Source: UMGS1840 sp964537245 (GTDB lineage Bacteria; Bacillota; Clostridia; UMGS1840). From it: DNA of 64,000 nt. The position numbers and the translations under genes were made by a program. The stretch lies in the NCBI GenBank assembly GCA_964537245.1, contig CAZHZL010000002.1, positions 1-64,000 on the forward strand, in the 5' to 3' direction. How positions within the stretch are numbered: position 1 is the stretch's first letter; every line of letters begins with the position of its first letter. This document shows positions 17,259-25,781 of this stretch, in pieces. Below the pieces are notes generated by a model. The model was not told the origin of the DNA and ran no database searches. It saw nothing but the letters and a program-made list of their open reading frames with translations.

Positions 17259-17970
17259 TGTTGTAATCTACAACGAAAATGTTCACGAAAAAGAAATTCC
17301 GCGCGTAACGGAAATATATCCGGGCGGATTGCATGAATACATAAAAGGCTTTATCGCTGACGATGAAATCAGCGTTACCACAGTTACACTTGATATGGAA
17401 AACTGCGGAATAAGCGATGAGCTTCTTAAGAAAACAGATGTTTTAATCTGGTGGGGACACTGCCATCATGACAAGGTCCCCGATGAAGTTGCAAAGAAGG
17501 TTTGCGAATATGTTTTAAAAGGAATGGGACTTATTGTTCTTCACTCAGGTCACCATTCAAAGCCGTTCAAGCTTCTTATGGGAACATCCTGTAACTTAAA
17601 ATGGAGAGACGGCGACAAAGAAATTCTTTATTGCATAAATCCAAACCATCCTATTGCAAAAGGAATACCTGAAAAAATATTCCTTCCTTGTGAAGAAATG
17701 TACGGAGAGTTTTTCGATATTCCGGACCCTGACGAAATCATTTTTATAGGCTGGTTTTCAGGAGGAGATGTTTTCCGTTCAGGCTGTACCTGGAAAAGAG
17801 GTTACGGAAAGGTCTTCTATTTCCAACCGGGTCATGAAACAGACGAATCATTAACAAACGAATATGTTCAAAAGGTTATAAAAAATGCAGTTCACTGGGC
17901 AAAGTGCGAGAAAAAGCTTGACGCACTCACCTGCCCTCAGGAAGTTGAGCTGCCGATAAATCAGTTTTAA
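17251..17970 (+). CDS. ThuA-like domain protein
   Basis: A 240-residue protein of the ThuA (trehalose-utilisation) family with a glutamine-amidotransferase-like fold: VLIWWGHCHHDKVPDE, GLIVLHSGHHSKPFKLLMG and a C-terminal GKVFYFQPGHETDE. The start is set at MINVVIYNEN (17251), which overlaps the preceding stop by 8 bp and has AAAGGAAG 9 nt upstream; a longer frame back to 17203 lies inside the oxidoreductase gene. ThuA proteins accompany Gfo/Idh oxidoreductases in sugar operons; in Rhizobium ThuAB forms 3-keto sugars from trehalose-type disaccharides. Confidence 0.9.
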   Translation: MINVVIYNENVHEKEIPRVTEIYPGGLHEYIKGFIADDEISVTTVTLDMENCGISDELLKKTDVLIWWGHCHHDKVPDEVAKKVCEYVLKGMGLIVLHSGHHSKPFKLLMGTSCNLKWRDGDKEILYCINPNHPIAKGIPEKIFLPCEEMYGEFFDIPDPDEIIFIGWFSGGDVFRSGCTWKRGYGKVFYFQPGHETDESLTNEYVQKVIKNAVHWAKCEKKLDALTCPQEVELPINQF

Positions 17971-17988
17971 CGAAAGGAAATATAAATT

Positions 17989-18954
17989 ATGAAATTAGGA
18001 GTAATGTCACCTGTACTTGCAGGAACACCAATGGAAGAAACCTTAAGCTATCTCCATTCTCTCGGAGTTCAGTCCTTTGAAATAGGTGCCGGCGGTTATC
18101 CGGGGAAAGCACATCTTGATCCTAAAGACTACATCGGTCATCCTGAAAAAGTTCAGGAGCTTAAGGATTTGTTGAAAAAATACGATATAACTGTTTCGGC
18201 TATAAGCTGCCACGGAAATCCTGTTCATCCGAATAAGGAAATCGCAGAACAGTTCCACAACGAATTTGTTGACGCAATGAAGGTTGCAGCACTTCTCGGA
18301 GTTGATACAATTATCGGCTTCTCAGGCTGTCCGGGAGATTGCGAGGATTCAAAAAATCCTAACTGGGTAACATGCGCATGGCCGAACGAATATATTGATA
18401 TACTTGAATGGCAGTGGAACGAAGTGCTTATCCCGTACTGGAAAAAGACAGCTGAAATCGCTAAAGAAATCGGTATAAAGAAAATTGCATTTGAGCTTCA
18501 TCCGGGCTTCTGTGTATATAACACAGATTCCCTTTTAAGACTTCGTGAAGCAGTAGGCGATATTATCGGTGCAAACTTCGACCCAAGTCATCTTTTCTGG
18601 CAGGGTATAGACCCTTGTGTAGCCATAAAAGAATTGGGGAAAGCAATCTACCATTTCCACGCAAAAGATACAAAAATTGACGAATACAACACTAAACGCA
18701 CAGGCGTTCTTGATACAAAATCATACGGAGATATACTCGGTCGTTCATGGCTTTTCCGTACAGTAGGCTACGGTCATAATGAAACAGAATGGAGAAACAT
18801 CATTTCAACATTGAAATCAGTAGGCTATGACGGCGCAATCAGCATTGAACACGAGGACGCTCTTATGTCACCGAAGGAAGGTCTTGAAAAAGCTGTTTCA
18901 TTCTTAAAGCCGATTATCGTTTACGAAAATCCGGGCGAAATGTGGTGGGCATAA
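17989..18954 (+). CDS. Sugar phosphate isomerase/epimerase family TIM barrel (first copy)
   Basis: A 321-residue xylose-isomerase-like TIM barrel. Candidate metal ligands appear in the usual order: Glu in AFELHPGFCVYN, Asp/His in ANFDPSHLFWQG, His in YHFHAKDTKID and Glu in AISIEHEDAL. The family includes epimerases, isomerases and the lyases that cleave 3-keto-glycosides, so the exact reaction is open. It begins 18 bp after the ThuA gene with GAAAGGA upstream. Confidence 0.9.
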   Translation: MKLGVMSPVLAGTPMEETLSYLHSLGVQSFEIGAGGYPGKAHLDPKDYIGHPEKVQELKDLLKKYDITVSAISCHGNPVHPNKEIAEQFHNEFVDAMKVAALLGVDTIIGFSGCPGDCEDSKNPNWVTCAWPNEYIDILEWQWNEVLIPYWKKTAEIAKEIGIKKIAFELHPGFCVYNTDSLLRLREAVGDIIGANFDPSHLFWQGIDPCVAIKELGKAIYHFHAKDTKIDEYNTKRTGVLDTKSYGDILGRSWLFRTVGYGHNETEWRNIISTLKSVGYDGAISIEHEDALMSPKEGLEKAVSFLKPIIVYENPGEMWWA

Positions 18955-18994
18955 GATAAACAATAACAGGTATTAGTGAAGAGGTAATATAAAA

Positions 18995-20056
18995 ATGCAT
19001 AAATTAGGTATAATAGGCTTCGGCGGTATGGCGTCATATCACTTTGACAATCTCGTCAACTCAAAGTATAGCAGAATTTCCGTAAAAGGAGTTTTTGATC
19101 TTAACGAAGAAAGAATGAAGGTTGCCGAAGAAAAAGGACTTGTAGCATACGAATCAAGAATCGCACTTTTAAATGACCCTGAAATAGATATCGTTCTTAT
19201 CGCGACCTCGAACGAGGTACATAAGGACCTGGCTATTGAAGCAATGTCAGCAGGAAAGCATGTTATTTGTGAAAAACCTGTTACTATGTCGTCAGAAGAG
19301 CTTTGCGAAATAATCGAAGCAGCAGAAAAGTACAATAAGGTTTTTACAATAGACCAAAACAGAAGAACAAACAAGGATTTCGTTCTTATGAGAAGAAAAG
19401 TCGAAGAAGGCTTACTCGGAAAGGTATACCACATCGAATCCCGTGTTGAAGGCTCAAGAGGAGTACCAAAAGGCTGGAGAACAATAAAAGAACTGGGCGG
19501 TGGAATGATGCTTGACTGGGGTGTACATCTCATTGACCAGCTTATGTATATGATTCCCGAAAAGGTAACGGAAGTATACTGCAAAATGCTGAGCATACAT
19601 TACCCTGAGGTTGACGATAACTTCAGACTTACACTCACCTTTGAAAGCGGTCTGACAGCGCAGATTGAAGTTTCAACAAATAACTTTATAACTCATCCGA
19701 GATGGCTTGTATACGGTGAAGACGGTACGATGAGAATAGACAGCTGGGATTGCAACGGTGAAATTATCCGTGTAATTGACAAGGAAAACGAATGGGCAGA
19801 AGAAATCGTATATACAAAAGCAGGTCCTACAAAAACAATGGCACCGAGAAACGAAAACTCAACAGAAAACATAAAATTATCCGAGCCTTTGGATGTAGTT
19901 GACAGTATTACTGTTGTATACGACCAGCTTATAGACGCTGTTGAGGGCAAAAAACCTCTTACCATAACAGCGCAGCAGGCACTTCGGGTTATGAAGGTTA
20001 TGGAAGCCTCATTCGTATCGTCTGAAAAAGGCGAATGCATTAAAACAAATATATAG
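18995..20056 (+). CDS. Gfo/Idh/MocA family oxidoreductase (second copy)
   Basis: A 353-residue paralogue of the first oxidoreductase with Rossmann motif GIIGFGGMASYHFDNL, CEKPVTMSSEELCEII and a substrate-domain GGGMMLDWGVHLIDQLMYM. The two copies differ strongly outside the motifs, so they probably act on different intermediates or in opposite directions (oxidation and re-reduction). GAGGTAA precedes the ATG. Confidence 0.92.
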   Translation: MHKLGIIGFGGMASYHFDNLVNSKYSRISVKGVFDLNEERMKVAEEKGLVAYESRIALLNDPEIDIVLIATSNEVHKDLAIEAMSAGKHVICEKPVTMSSEELCEIIEAAEKYNKVFTIDQNRRTNKDFVLMRRKVEEGLLGKVYHIESRVEGSRGVPKGWRTIKELGGGMMLDWGVHLIDQLMYMIPEKVTEVYCKMLSIHYPEVDDNFRLTLTFESGLTAQIEVSTNNFITHPRWLVYGEDGTMRIDSWDCNGEIIRVIDKENEWAEEIVYTKAGPTKTMAPRNENSTENIKLSEPLDVVDSITVVYDQLIDAVEGKKPLTITAQQALRVMKVMEASFVSSEKGECIKTNI

Positions 20057-20077
20057 AAACGAGAGGAACTATAAATC

Positions 20078-20794
20078 ATGGAATGTTCATTACAATTATA
20101 CTCACTTGCCTGCGGCGGAGTAGCTTCCTTAAAGGAACAAATTAATCTCGCAGGTCAGCACGGATACGACGGAATTGAGTTTGCAGGATTTTCAGATTTA
20201 AGCGTTGCGGAAATCAAAGCCGAAATGGAAAAGTATAATCTCTATTCAAAAAGTGCTCACACAAGCTTTTTCAAGTTCACCGATGAAGAGCTTGAAGAAT
20301 CTTTCAAATTCCACAAAGACCTCGGTATTGAATATGTAATTCAGCCGTGGTGGGATTTTAAAAGTATTGATGACGCTTTAAACGCAGCTGAAAAGCTCAA
20401 CAACGCAAACAAAATTGCAAAAAAATACGGTCTTAAGGTTGGATATCATAATCACGCTCATGAATTTGAAAAATTCGACGGAAAATACATACTCGATATC
20501 ATAAAAGAAAACGCAGATGACGATATTATTTTTGAGCTTGATATTTTCTGGGTAACAAGAGGCGGAGAGAACGCATACAGCTTTATCGAAAAATACGGCA
20601 AGGCTGTTGAGCTCGTTCACATAAAACAAATTGACAATGACGGCAAAAACTGCGATATTCCGGACGGAATTTTAGATGTTACAAAGGTAAGAGAAGCTGC
20701 AAAATACGCAAAGTATTTTATCGTTGAGCAGGAATCAACCGGAGACAGCGTTGCAAGCTCAAAAAGAAATGCAGAGTATTTGAAAACTTTATAA
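20078..20794 (+). CDS. Sugar phosphate isomerase/epimerase family TIM barrel (second copy)
   Basis: A 238-residue xylose-isomerase-like barrel, shorter than the first copy. Candidate metal ligands: YHNHAHEFEKFDG, FELDIFWVTRGG, LVHIKQID and IVEQEST near the end. It is the last gene of the LacI operon and is followed at once by an intrinsic terminator. Confidence 0.9.
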   Translation: MECSLQLYSLACGGVASLKEQINLAGQHGYDGIEFAGFSDLSVAEIKAEMEKYNLYSKSAHTSFFKFTDEELEESFKFHKDLGIEYVIQPWWDFKSIDDALNAAEKLNNANKIAKKYGLKVGYHNHAHEFEKFDGKYILDIIKENADDDIIFELDIFWVTRGGENAYSFIEKYGKAVELVHIKQIDNDGKNCDIPDGILDVTKVREAAKYAKYFIVEQESTGDSVASSKRNAEYLKTL

Positions 20795-20798
20795 AACC

Positions 20799-20826
20799 AA
20801 AAAAGGTGCCGTTTCGGCACCTTTTT
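20799..20826 (+). terminator. Intrinsic terminator of the LacI operon
   Basis: Stem GGTGCC (20805-20810) and GGCACC (20816-20821), loop GTTTC, flanked by A-run and T-run. It follows the last TIM-barrel gene by a few bases. Confidence 0.88.
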
Positions 20827-20876
20827 CAGAATACTGACAAACCCACCTGAAAATGGTGGGTTTGTCAGTATTCTGA
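20826..20876. repeat. Perfect 22-bp inverted repeat
   Basis: Arms at 20826-20847 and 20855-20876 are exact reverse complements, with the 7-nt loop TGAAAAT. The arms are GC-mixed and not followed by a T-run, unlike the two terminators that flank them. The whole element is 51 bp. Confidence 0.9.
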
Positions 20877-20906
20877 GATACCAAAAAAATTTTGGTATCT
20901 TTTTTA
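20877..20906 (+). terminator. Second intrinsic terminator
   Basis: Stem GATACCAAAA (20877-20886) and TTTTGGTATC (20890-20899) with loop AAA, then a run of seven Ts. It directly follows the 22-bp inverted repeat. Confidence 0.8.
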
Positions 20907-20921
20907 TTTTCTCTATTTACA

Positions 20922-20949
20922 TTTACATAATTTTATGTTACAATATAAT
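20922..20949 (+). promoter_or_regulatory. Promoter of the miaA operon
   Basis: TTTACA (20922-20927), 16-bp spacer, perfect TATAAT (20944-20949). It lies downstream of the hairpin trio and makes miaA starts upstream of about 20955 impossible. Confidence 0.65.
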
Positions 20950-20988
20950 TGTATTATAATGAACATTTTTGTATGGCAGGTGGAATTT

Positions 20989-21933
20989 TTGGGTTTTTCT
21001 GATATTAAAAACAGCGTTATAGTGATTGCAGGGCCGACTGCATCGGGTAAGTCCGCAGTTGCAATAGAAACTGCAAAAAAACTGAATACAGAAATTATTT
21101 CTGCCGACTCAATGCAGATTTATAAAGGTCTTGATATAGGTACTGCAAAGGTGACTGAAGCTGAAACAGACGGAATTATTCACCATATGATTGATATTAT
21201 TGAAGCCGACTGCCCTTTTAATGTAAACGATTATTCAAATATGGCAACAGAAATTATAGAAAAAATTCACCAAAAGGGAAAAATCCCGATAATTGCAGGA
21301 GGAACAGGACTTTACATAAATTCAGTTATATACAATTTCAATCTTCAAAAAGCCGAATCTGACGAGCTTTTACGCGAAGAGCTTACAGAAATGTATGAAA
21401 AAAACGGCGGAGAATATATGCTTTCTTTATTAAGAGAGTTTGACCCCGAAACAGCGGACAGGCTTCACCCGAATAACCACAGAAGAATTATACGGGCAAT
21501 TGAAATGTACAAAACTTCAGGAATAACGATGAGTGAGCAGCTTGAAATAACAAAAAAGACCAAAAACAAGTTCAATGTTAAATTTTTTGTTTTGAATACA
21601 GACAGAGAAATCCTGTATGACAGAATAAACAGGCGTGTTGATAAAATGCTTGAAAACGGTCTTTTAAATGAGGTTGACAGTCTTTTAGAAAAAGGTATAC
21701 CTGAAGATACTACCTCAATGCAGGCGATAGGCTATAAAGAAATTCTTCTTTATAAAAAAGGTCTTATCACCCTTGAAGAAGCAATCGACAAAATAAAAAT
21801 GGAATCAAGGCGTTATGCAAAACGCCAGCTTACATGGTTCAGAAGAAACGAAGAAGCTATCTGGATAGACACAAGGGATTTTTGCGATAATCCTGAAAAA
21901 ATAGCAGAATACATCACAAATTCACTAAGTTAA
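20989..21933 (+). CDS. miaA: tRNA dimethylallyltransferase MiaA
   Basis: MiaA prenylates N6 of A37 in tRNAs that read UNN codons. The P-loop AGPTASGKSAVA, the signature ISADSMQIYKGLDIGTAKV and TGLYINSVIY are intact. The frame opens at 20935 within the promoter, so a TTG start at 20989 (MGFSDIKNSV), 6 nt after AGGTGG, is preferred; it gives 314 residues, the normal length. It heads a plus-strand run leading into sepF and divIVA. Confidence 0.94.
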   Translation: MGFSDIKNSVIVIAGPTASGKSAVAIETAKKLNTEIISADSMQIYKGLDIGTAKVTEAETDGIIHHMIDIIEADCPFNVNDYSNMATEIIEKIHQKGKIPIIAGGTGLYINSVIYNFNLQKAESDELLREELTEMYEKNGGEYMLSLLREFDPETADRLHPNNHRRIIRAIEMYKTSGITMSEQLEITKKTKNKFNVKFFVLNTDREILYDRINRRVDKMLENGLLNEVDSLLEKGIPEDTTSMQAIGYKEILLYKKGLITLEEAIDKIKMESRRYAKRQLTWFRRNEEAIWIDTRDFCDNPEKIAEYITNSLS

Positions 21934-21950
21934 CAGAAAGGATTACATAT

Positions 21951-23186
21951 ATGGCACAGAGAAACCACAAACGCCGCAATTCTACATTCGGAGTTCTTGT
22001 TGCGGTTGTAATATTCATTGCGGCAATTTGTATATGGGGATATGCCAGATTTGCCCCTACTGCAACAACACAGACTATTTTGCAGGGCGAAGTTCAGGAT
22101 ACAATCAACGCAAAAGGAATCGCCGTTTTCAAAGAAGAGCTTATGACCTCAAGCGAAAAAGGTATTTCAATCATAAACTACCCCGACGGAGAACGCGTTG
22201 TTGCAAAAACACATATTGCCACCTTATATACGGGAAATGTAGACGACGGAAAAAGCACGCAGATAAGTGAGCTTAACGAAAGAATAAATTATCTTGAAAC
22301 AAATATGAAAAATCTCCAGAAGGAAAAAAATTCCAAGGAGAGCCTCAACGAAAATCTTATAAATAAAATGAAGCAAATCGCATATTACAGCGTAAGCGGA
22401 AATTTTGAAAATATTCAAAGAGAAACTGCCGAAATAGAAAGCATTATTGCTACAAGTAGCACCAGTGACCTTGCCGCACAGCTTGAAGAATTAAAAAAAC
22501 AGAGAGACGATGTGGAGCGCACAATCGCCGGTGATAAGGAAGAATATATTTCAAAAGAAGCGGGTGTGGTTTATTCTGCCCTTGACGGCTATGAAACAAC
22601 CATAACACCAAAAACAACAGAAAGTATCGACCCATCAGCCTTTAAGACACTATGGGGAAGTAAGCCTGTTGATTATTCAAAAAACGAGGAAAGCTACATA
22701 TACGGAAAAATTGTCAATAATTTTGAAGCAACAATTTTGAGTCTTGTAGACACAAAGGATATTGACGGAATCAAGGAAGGTCAGACAGCGTATATCCAGT
22801 TTACGCAAAGGAGCTCGGAGTCTATTCCCGCTATTGTGGAAAAAATCCACAACACAGGAAGCAGCACGCTTATAACGCTTACTGTTACAAAGCAGGTTGA
22901 AGATTTCTTAGCAGAAAGAAAATTTGAATTTAAATTTGTAAAAACAATACATAAGGGACTTAAAGTACCGGCAGAAGCGCTTGAAAACGCAGGCGAAAAC
23001 AACACCGTCCTTGTGATAAAGGACAGCATTGTAACACGCAAAAAAATAGAAATTTTAGCAGCAAGAGACGACTATGTTATAATTAAAGAAAATAATGCAG
23101 ATAAAGACAGCTTGCTGCTTTATGACCTTGTTATAACAAAGTCAAAAAATGTTTCTGAGGGGCAGATAATAACAGATTACAAATAA
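21951..23186 (+). CDS. HlyD-like membrane-anchored periplasmic-adaptor-type protein
   Basis: A 411-residue protein with a basic N-terminus, one membrane helix (GVLVAVVIFIAAICIWGY, about 14-31), a coiled coil of roughly 80 residues (about 105-190) and beta-rich lipoyl/HlyD-like segments ending in a C-terminal barrel (SIVTRKKIEILAARDDYVII). No partner ABC transporter or outer-membrane protein is nearby. Related genes occur before yggS-sepF in other Clostridia, which hints at an envelope or division role; this is inference. Confidence 0.75.
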   Translation: MAQRNHKRRNSTFGVLVAVVIFIAAICIWGYARFAPTATTQTILQGEVQDTINAKGIAVFKEELMTSSEKGISIINYPDGERVVAKTHIATLYTGNVDDGKSTQISELNERINYLETNMKNLQKEKNSKESLNENLINKMKQIAYYSVSGNFENIQRETAEIESIIATSSTSDLAAQLEELKKQRDDVERTIAGDKEEYISKEAGVVYSALDGYETTITPKTTESIDPSAFKTLWGSKPVDYSKNEESYIYGKIVNNFEATILSLVDTKDIDGIKEGQTAYIQFTQRSSESIPAIVEKIHNTGSSTLITLTVTKQVEDFLAERKFEFKFVKTIHKGLKVPAEALENAGENNTVLVIKDSIVTRKKIEILAARDDYVIIKENNADKDSLLLYDLVITKSKNVSEGQIITDYK

Positions 23187-23220
23187 AAACATATTTTTTA
23201 AAAAATCGGAGGCAAATTAA

Positions 23221-23922
23221 TTGACAATAAGTGAAAAAATTGATATAATAAGATATAATATAGCAGAAAATGCAAAAAAAGCTGGAAGAAAGCCGGAAGA
23301 TGTCTTTTTGCTTCCTGTTTCAAAAACAAAGCCGATAGAAATGATACGCGAAGTATTAAAATGTAACATAAACGCAATCGGCGAAAATTATGTACAGGAA
23401 TTTACAGCAAAATATGATATTTTGAAGGATGAAGTACAGGAATACCATTTTATCGGACATCTTCAGTCAAACAAGGTTAAATACATCATTGATAAAGCTC
23501 ATCTTATTCACAGCGTGCACAGCTTGGAGCTTATAAAAGAAATAGACAAAAGAGCAAAAAAAATTAATAGAATACAGGATGTACTTATTGAAGTGAACTA
23601 TACAAAAGAAGCTTCAAAAAGTGGAATATACGAAGAAGAGCTTGACAAGCTTCTTTACAGTGCAAACGATTATAGTAATATACGCATAAAAGGGCTTATG
23701 ATGATGCCACCTGCAAGCTACAACGATGAAATGCTTCAGAAAACCTTTTGCGACTTCAACGAGCTGTTTATGAAAACGGGCTCAAAGAATTTCGGAGAAA
23801 ATGTGTCTATGAAAATTCTTTCAATGGGAATGAGCGGAGACTACAAAATCGCAGTTTCCCAAGGATCTACAATGGTAAGAATAGGCTCCACCATTTTCGG
23901 AGAGAGAAATTACAATTTATAA
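23221..23922 (+). CDS. YggS family pyridoxal 5'-phosphate-binding protein (YlmE)
   Basis: A 233-residue PLP-homeostasis protein with an alanine-racemase-like barrel. Lys35 in LPVSKTKP is the expected Schiff-base lysine; IGENYVQEF, YHFIGHLQSNKVK and LSMGMSGDYKIAVSQGSTMV are family signatures. The start is TTG at 23221, with GGAGG 9 nt upstream. It is the usual gene in front of sepF. Confidence 0.93.
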   Translation: MTISEKIDIIRYNIAENAKKAGRKPEDVFLLPVSKTKPIEMIREVLKCNINAIGENYVQEFTAKYDILKDEVQEYHFIGHLQSNKVKYIIDKAHLIHSVHSLELIKEIDKRAKKINRIQDVLIEVNYTKEASKSGIYEEELDKLLYSANDYSNIRIKGLMMMPPASYNDEMLQKTFCDFNELFMKTGSKNFGENVSMKILSMGMSGDYKIAVSQGSTMVRIGSTIFGERNYNL

Positions 23923-23951
23923 TAATAAATTAATTTTTGGAGGTATAAACC

Positions 23952-24410
23952 ATGGCAAACGCAATCAAAAACTTACTTGCAAAGCTTCGTCTTATCGACA
24001 ATGACGATGATTTTGAACAGGAGGAAGAAATCTCTGCTTCACCAAAGAAGCTTGAACAGCCTAAGGATTCTAAGGAAACCGCTCCTGCAGCCTTACCAAA
24101 AAGAGGCAAAATCGTGAACATTCACACAACAACACAGCTTAAGGTTGTCGTTGTTCATCCTGAAAGCTTTGAAGATTCAAAAGAAATTGCAGACCACTTG
24201 AAAACAAAGAAGCCGATAGTTGTAAACTTGGAAAAAATCGACGCTGAGGTTGCAAAGAAAATTATCGACTTTTTATCAGGAGCCGTTTATGCTCTTGACG
24301 GAAACATCCAGAAAATTTCAAAAGGTATTTTCCTTATAGTTCCATATAACATGGGAATTATGGGTGATTTTAAGGATGAACTCAGAAATAAGGTTGTATT
24401 TCCATTCTGA
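23952..24410 (+). CDS. sepF: Cell division protein SepF
   Basis: SepF binds the FtsZ C-terminal tail and tethers the Z ring to the membrane. The 152-residue protein has an N-terminal amphipathic segment (MANAIKNLLAKLRLI), an acidic linker and the DUF552 domain (VVHPESFEDSKEIADHLK; VVNLEKIDAEVAKKIIDFL; GNIQKISKGIFLIVP). With no ftsA in the local dcw cluster, SepF may be an important membrane anchor. GGAGGT lies 8 nt before the ATG. Confidence 0.96.
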   Translation: MANAIKNLLAKLRLIDNDDDFEQEEEISASPKKLEQPKDSKETAPAALPKRGKIVNIHTTTQLKVVVVHPESFEDSKEIADHLKTKKPIVVNLEKIDAEVAKKIIDFLSGAVYALDGNIQKISKGIFLIVPYNMGIMGDFKDELRNKVVFPF

Positions 24411-24412
24411 TT

Positions 24413-25177
24413 ATGGACAAAAAAGCTCTGTTAAATCAGTTTACGGATAAAGACGACAAAATGCTCATATCGCTTGTGTGTGACAGGCTCGAAAGCTCTC
24501 AAAACAAAAACTACTGTATTTTTTCTGACTTTCTTGATTCCACACAACAGCAAAAGGTAAAAAATGCTTTTTCCTTTATGAAGGATGAGCTTATGTTTTC
24601 TGCAAAAATTAAAAATGCACAAAGCTGTCTTGTGTCTCTTAAATTTGATTTTTTTGAGATACCGACAAAAATTCTTGAACTTAAAATTCCAAAAGGATAC
24701 ACAATAAGCCACTCAGATATTCTGGGTACGCTTATGAGTCTGGGGATAAAAAGGCAAAAAATAGGTGATATTATAGTAAACAGCGACAGTTTTTTTGTTG
24801 AAGTCAAGGAAGAAATTCTGCCTTTTATCAAAAGCAATCTGACCTCAATAAAAAGCTACCCTGTCGATATTGTTGAAACTCCTGATGATACGCCCATTGA
24901 AAGAATGCAGGAATACAAAGAGCTTTCATACACCGTATCATCATTAAGGCTTGACTGCATTGTAAGCTCCATACTCAACCTTTCAAGAGAAAAAGCGAAG
25001 GAATATATTGTAGCAGGAAATGTTAAGATTAATCATATCGAAGAAAAAAACTACAAAAAGCTTATATCCGAAGGAGACATACTTTCCCTAAGGAGAAGCG
25101 GAAGATATCTTTTTTATAAAGATGAAGGTTTTTCTAAAAAAGGAAAAAACAGGATTATCATAAAAAAATACATCTGA
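24413..25177 (+). CDS. YlmH family RNA-binding protein with S4 domain
   Basis: A 254-residue protein of the YlmH/RqcP2 type, which acts on 50S subunits in Firmicutes. The C-terminal S4 domain is plain (LDCIVSSILNLSREKAKEYI; GNVKINHIEEKNYKKLISEG; GRYLFY). It starts 2 bp after the sepF stop, suggesting translational coupling, and precedes divIVA as in many Firmicutes. Confidence 0.9.
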   Translation: MDKKALLNQFTDKDDKMLISLVCDRLESSQNKNYCIFSDFLDSTQQQKVKNAFSFMKDELMFSAKIKNAQSCLVSLKFDFFEIPTKILELKIPKGYTISHSDILGTLMSLGIKRQKIGDIIVNSDSFFVEVKEEILPFIKSNLTSIKSYPVDIVETPDDTPIERMQEYKELSYTVSSLRLDCIVSSILNLSREKAKEYIVAGNVKINHIEEKNYKKLISEGDILSLRRSGRYLFYKDEGFSKKGKNRIIIKKYI

Positions 25178-25233
25178 CTTTCCCCATAAATACGGGGAGA
25201 AAGGAAAAGCCGTAAAAACGGTCGCTATAAAAA

Positions 25234-25707
25234 ATGTTTACACCGATAGAACTTGAAAATATTACATTCAAAAGCGGAGTTATGGGTTTTGACAAAAACG
25301 AGGTAAATGATTTCTTAAACGCCATAACAAACGATTATGAGAAATTATATAAAGAAAATATTGCGCTTAAAGATAAAAATGTTCTTCTTTCAGACGCAAT
25401 CAAGGAATATAAAACTATGGAAGCCGCTCTTCGCGACACAGTGGTTTCTGCACACAATGTTTCTGACGAAATAAAAAAGAATGCTTACAAAGAAGCAGAA
25501 TTGATTATGCAGGAAGCAAAGAACAAGTGTGATGAAATGATTAACGAAACAACACAGACTTTAAGCGAAAAAAAGGTCGAAATAGAGAACCTAAAGCAGC
25601 AGTACGCTATTTATAAATCAAAGGTTAAGGCACTGATTGCATCACAGCTTGAGCTTCTTGACTACGACGGTGAAAAACCGATACAAAAGGCTTTTTCGGA
25701 AGAATAA
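25234..25707 (+). CDS. divIVA: DivIVA domain-containing protein
   Basis: DivIVA senses membrane curvature at septa and poles. The 157-residue protein opens with the conserved membrane-binding module FTPIELENITFKSGVMGFD and NEVNDFLNAI, followed by a long coiled coil (about 30-145). It is shorter than many DivIVA proteins, with little C-terminal tail. The 56-bp gap after ylmH holds two short GC repeats (CCCC/GGGG and CCGT/ACGG) and only a weak ribosome-binding site. Confidence 0.92.
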   Translation: MFTPIELENITFKSGVMGFDKNEVNDFLNAITNDYEKLYKENIALKDKNVLLSDAIKEYKTMEAALRDTVVSAHNVSDEIKKNAYKEAELIMQEAKNKCDEMINETTQTLSEKKVEIENLKQQYAIYKSKVKALIASQLELLDYDGEKPIQKAFSEE

Positions 25708-25743
25708 ACCCACTAAAGCTATAAATAAAAGAGGAAAGGTCAC

Positions 25744-25774
25744 AGAGGCAGTACAACGATACCGCCTCTTTTTT
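25744..25774 (+). terminator. Terminator between divIVA and copA
   Basis: Stem AGAGGC (25744-25749) and GCCTCT (25764-25769), extended by GTA/TAC inside, then TTTTT. The T-run ends only about 7 nt before the copA ATG, so it may act as an attenuator for copA. Confidence 0.75.
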
Positions 25775-25781
25775 AAAAAAT

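Noticed and set aside
20935..20988. N-terminal extension of MiaA from 20935
   Set aside because: It lies within and just after the -10 region of the miaA promoter; TTG at 20989 has a good ribosome-binding site and gives normal length.
25178..25233. Possible riboswitch before divIVA
   Set aside because: Only two 4-bp GC repeats in 56 bp; too short for any known riboswitch class.
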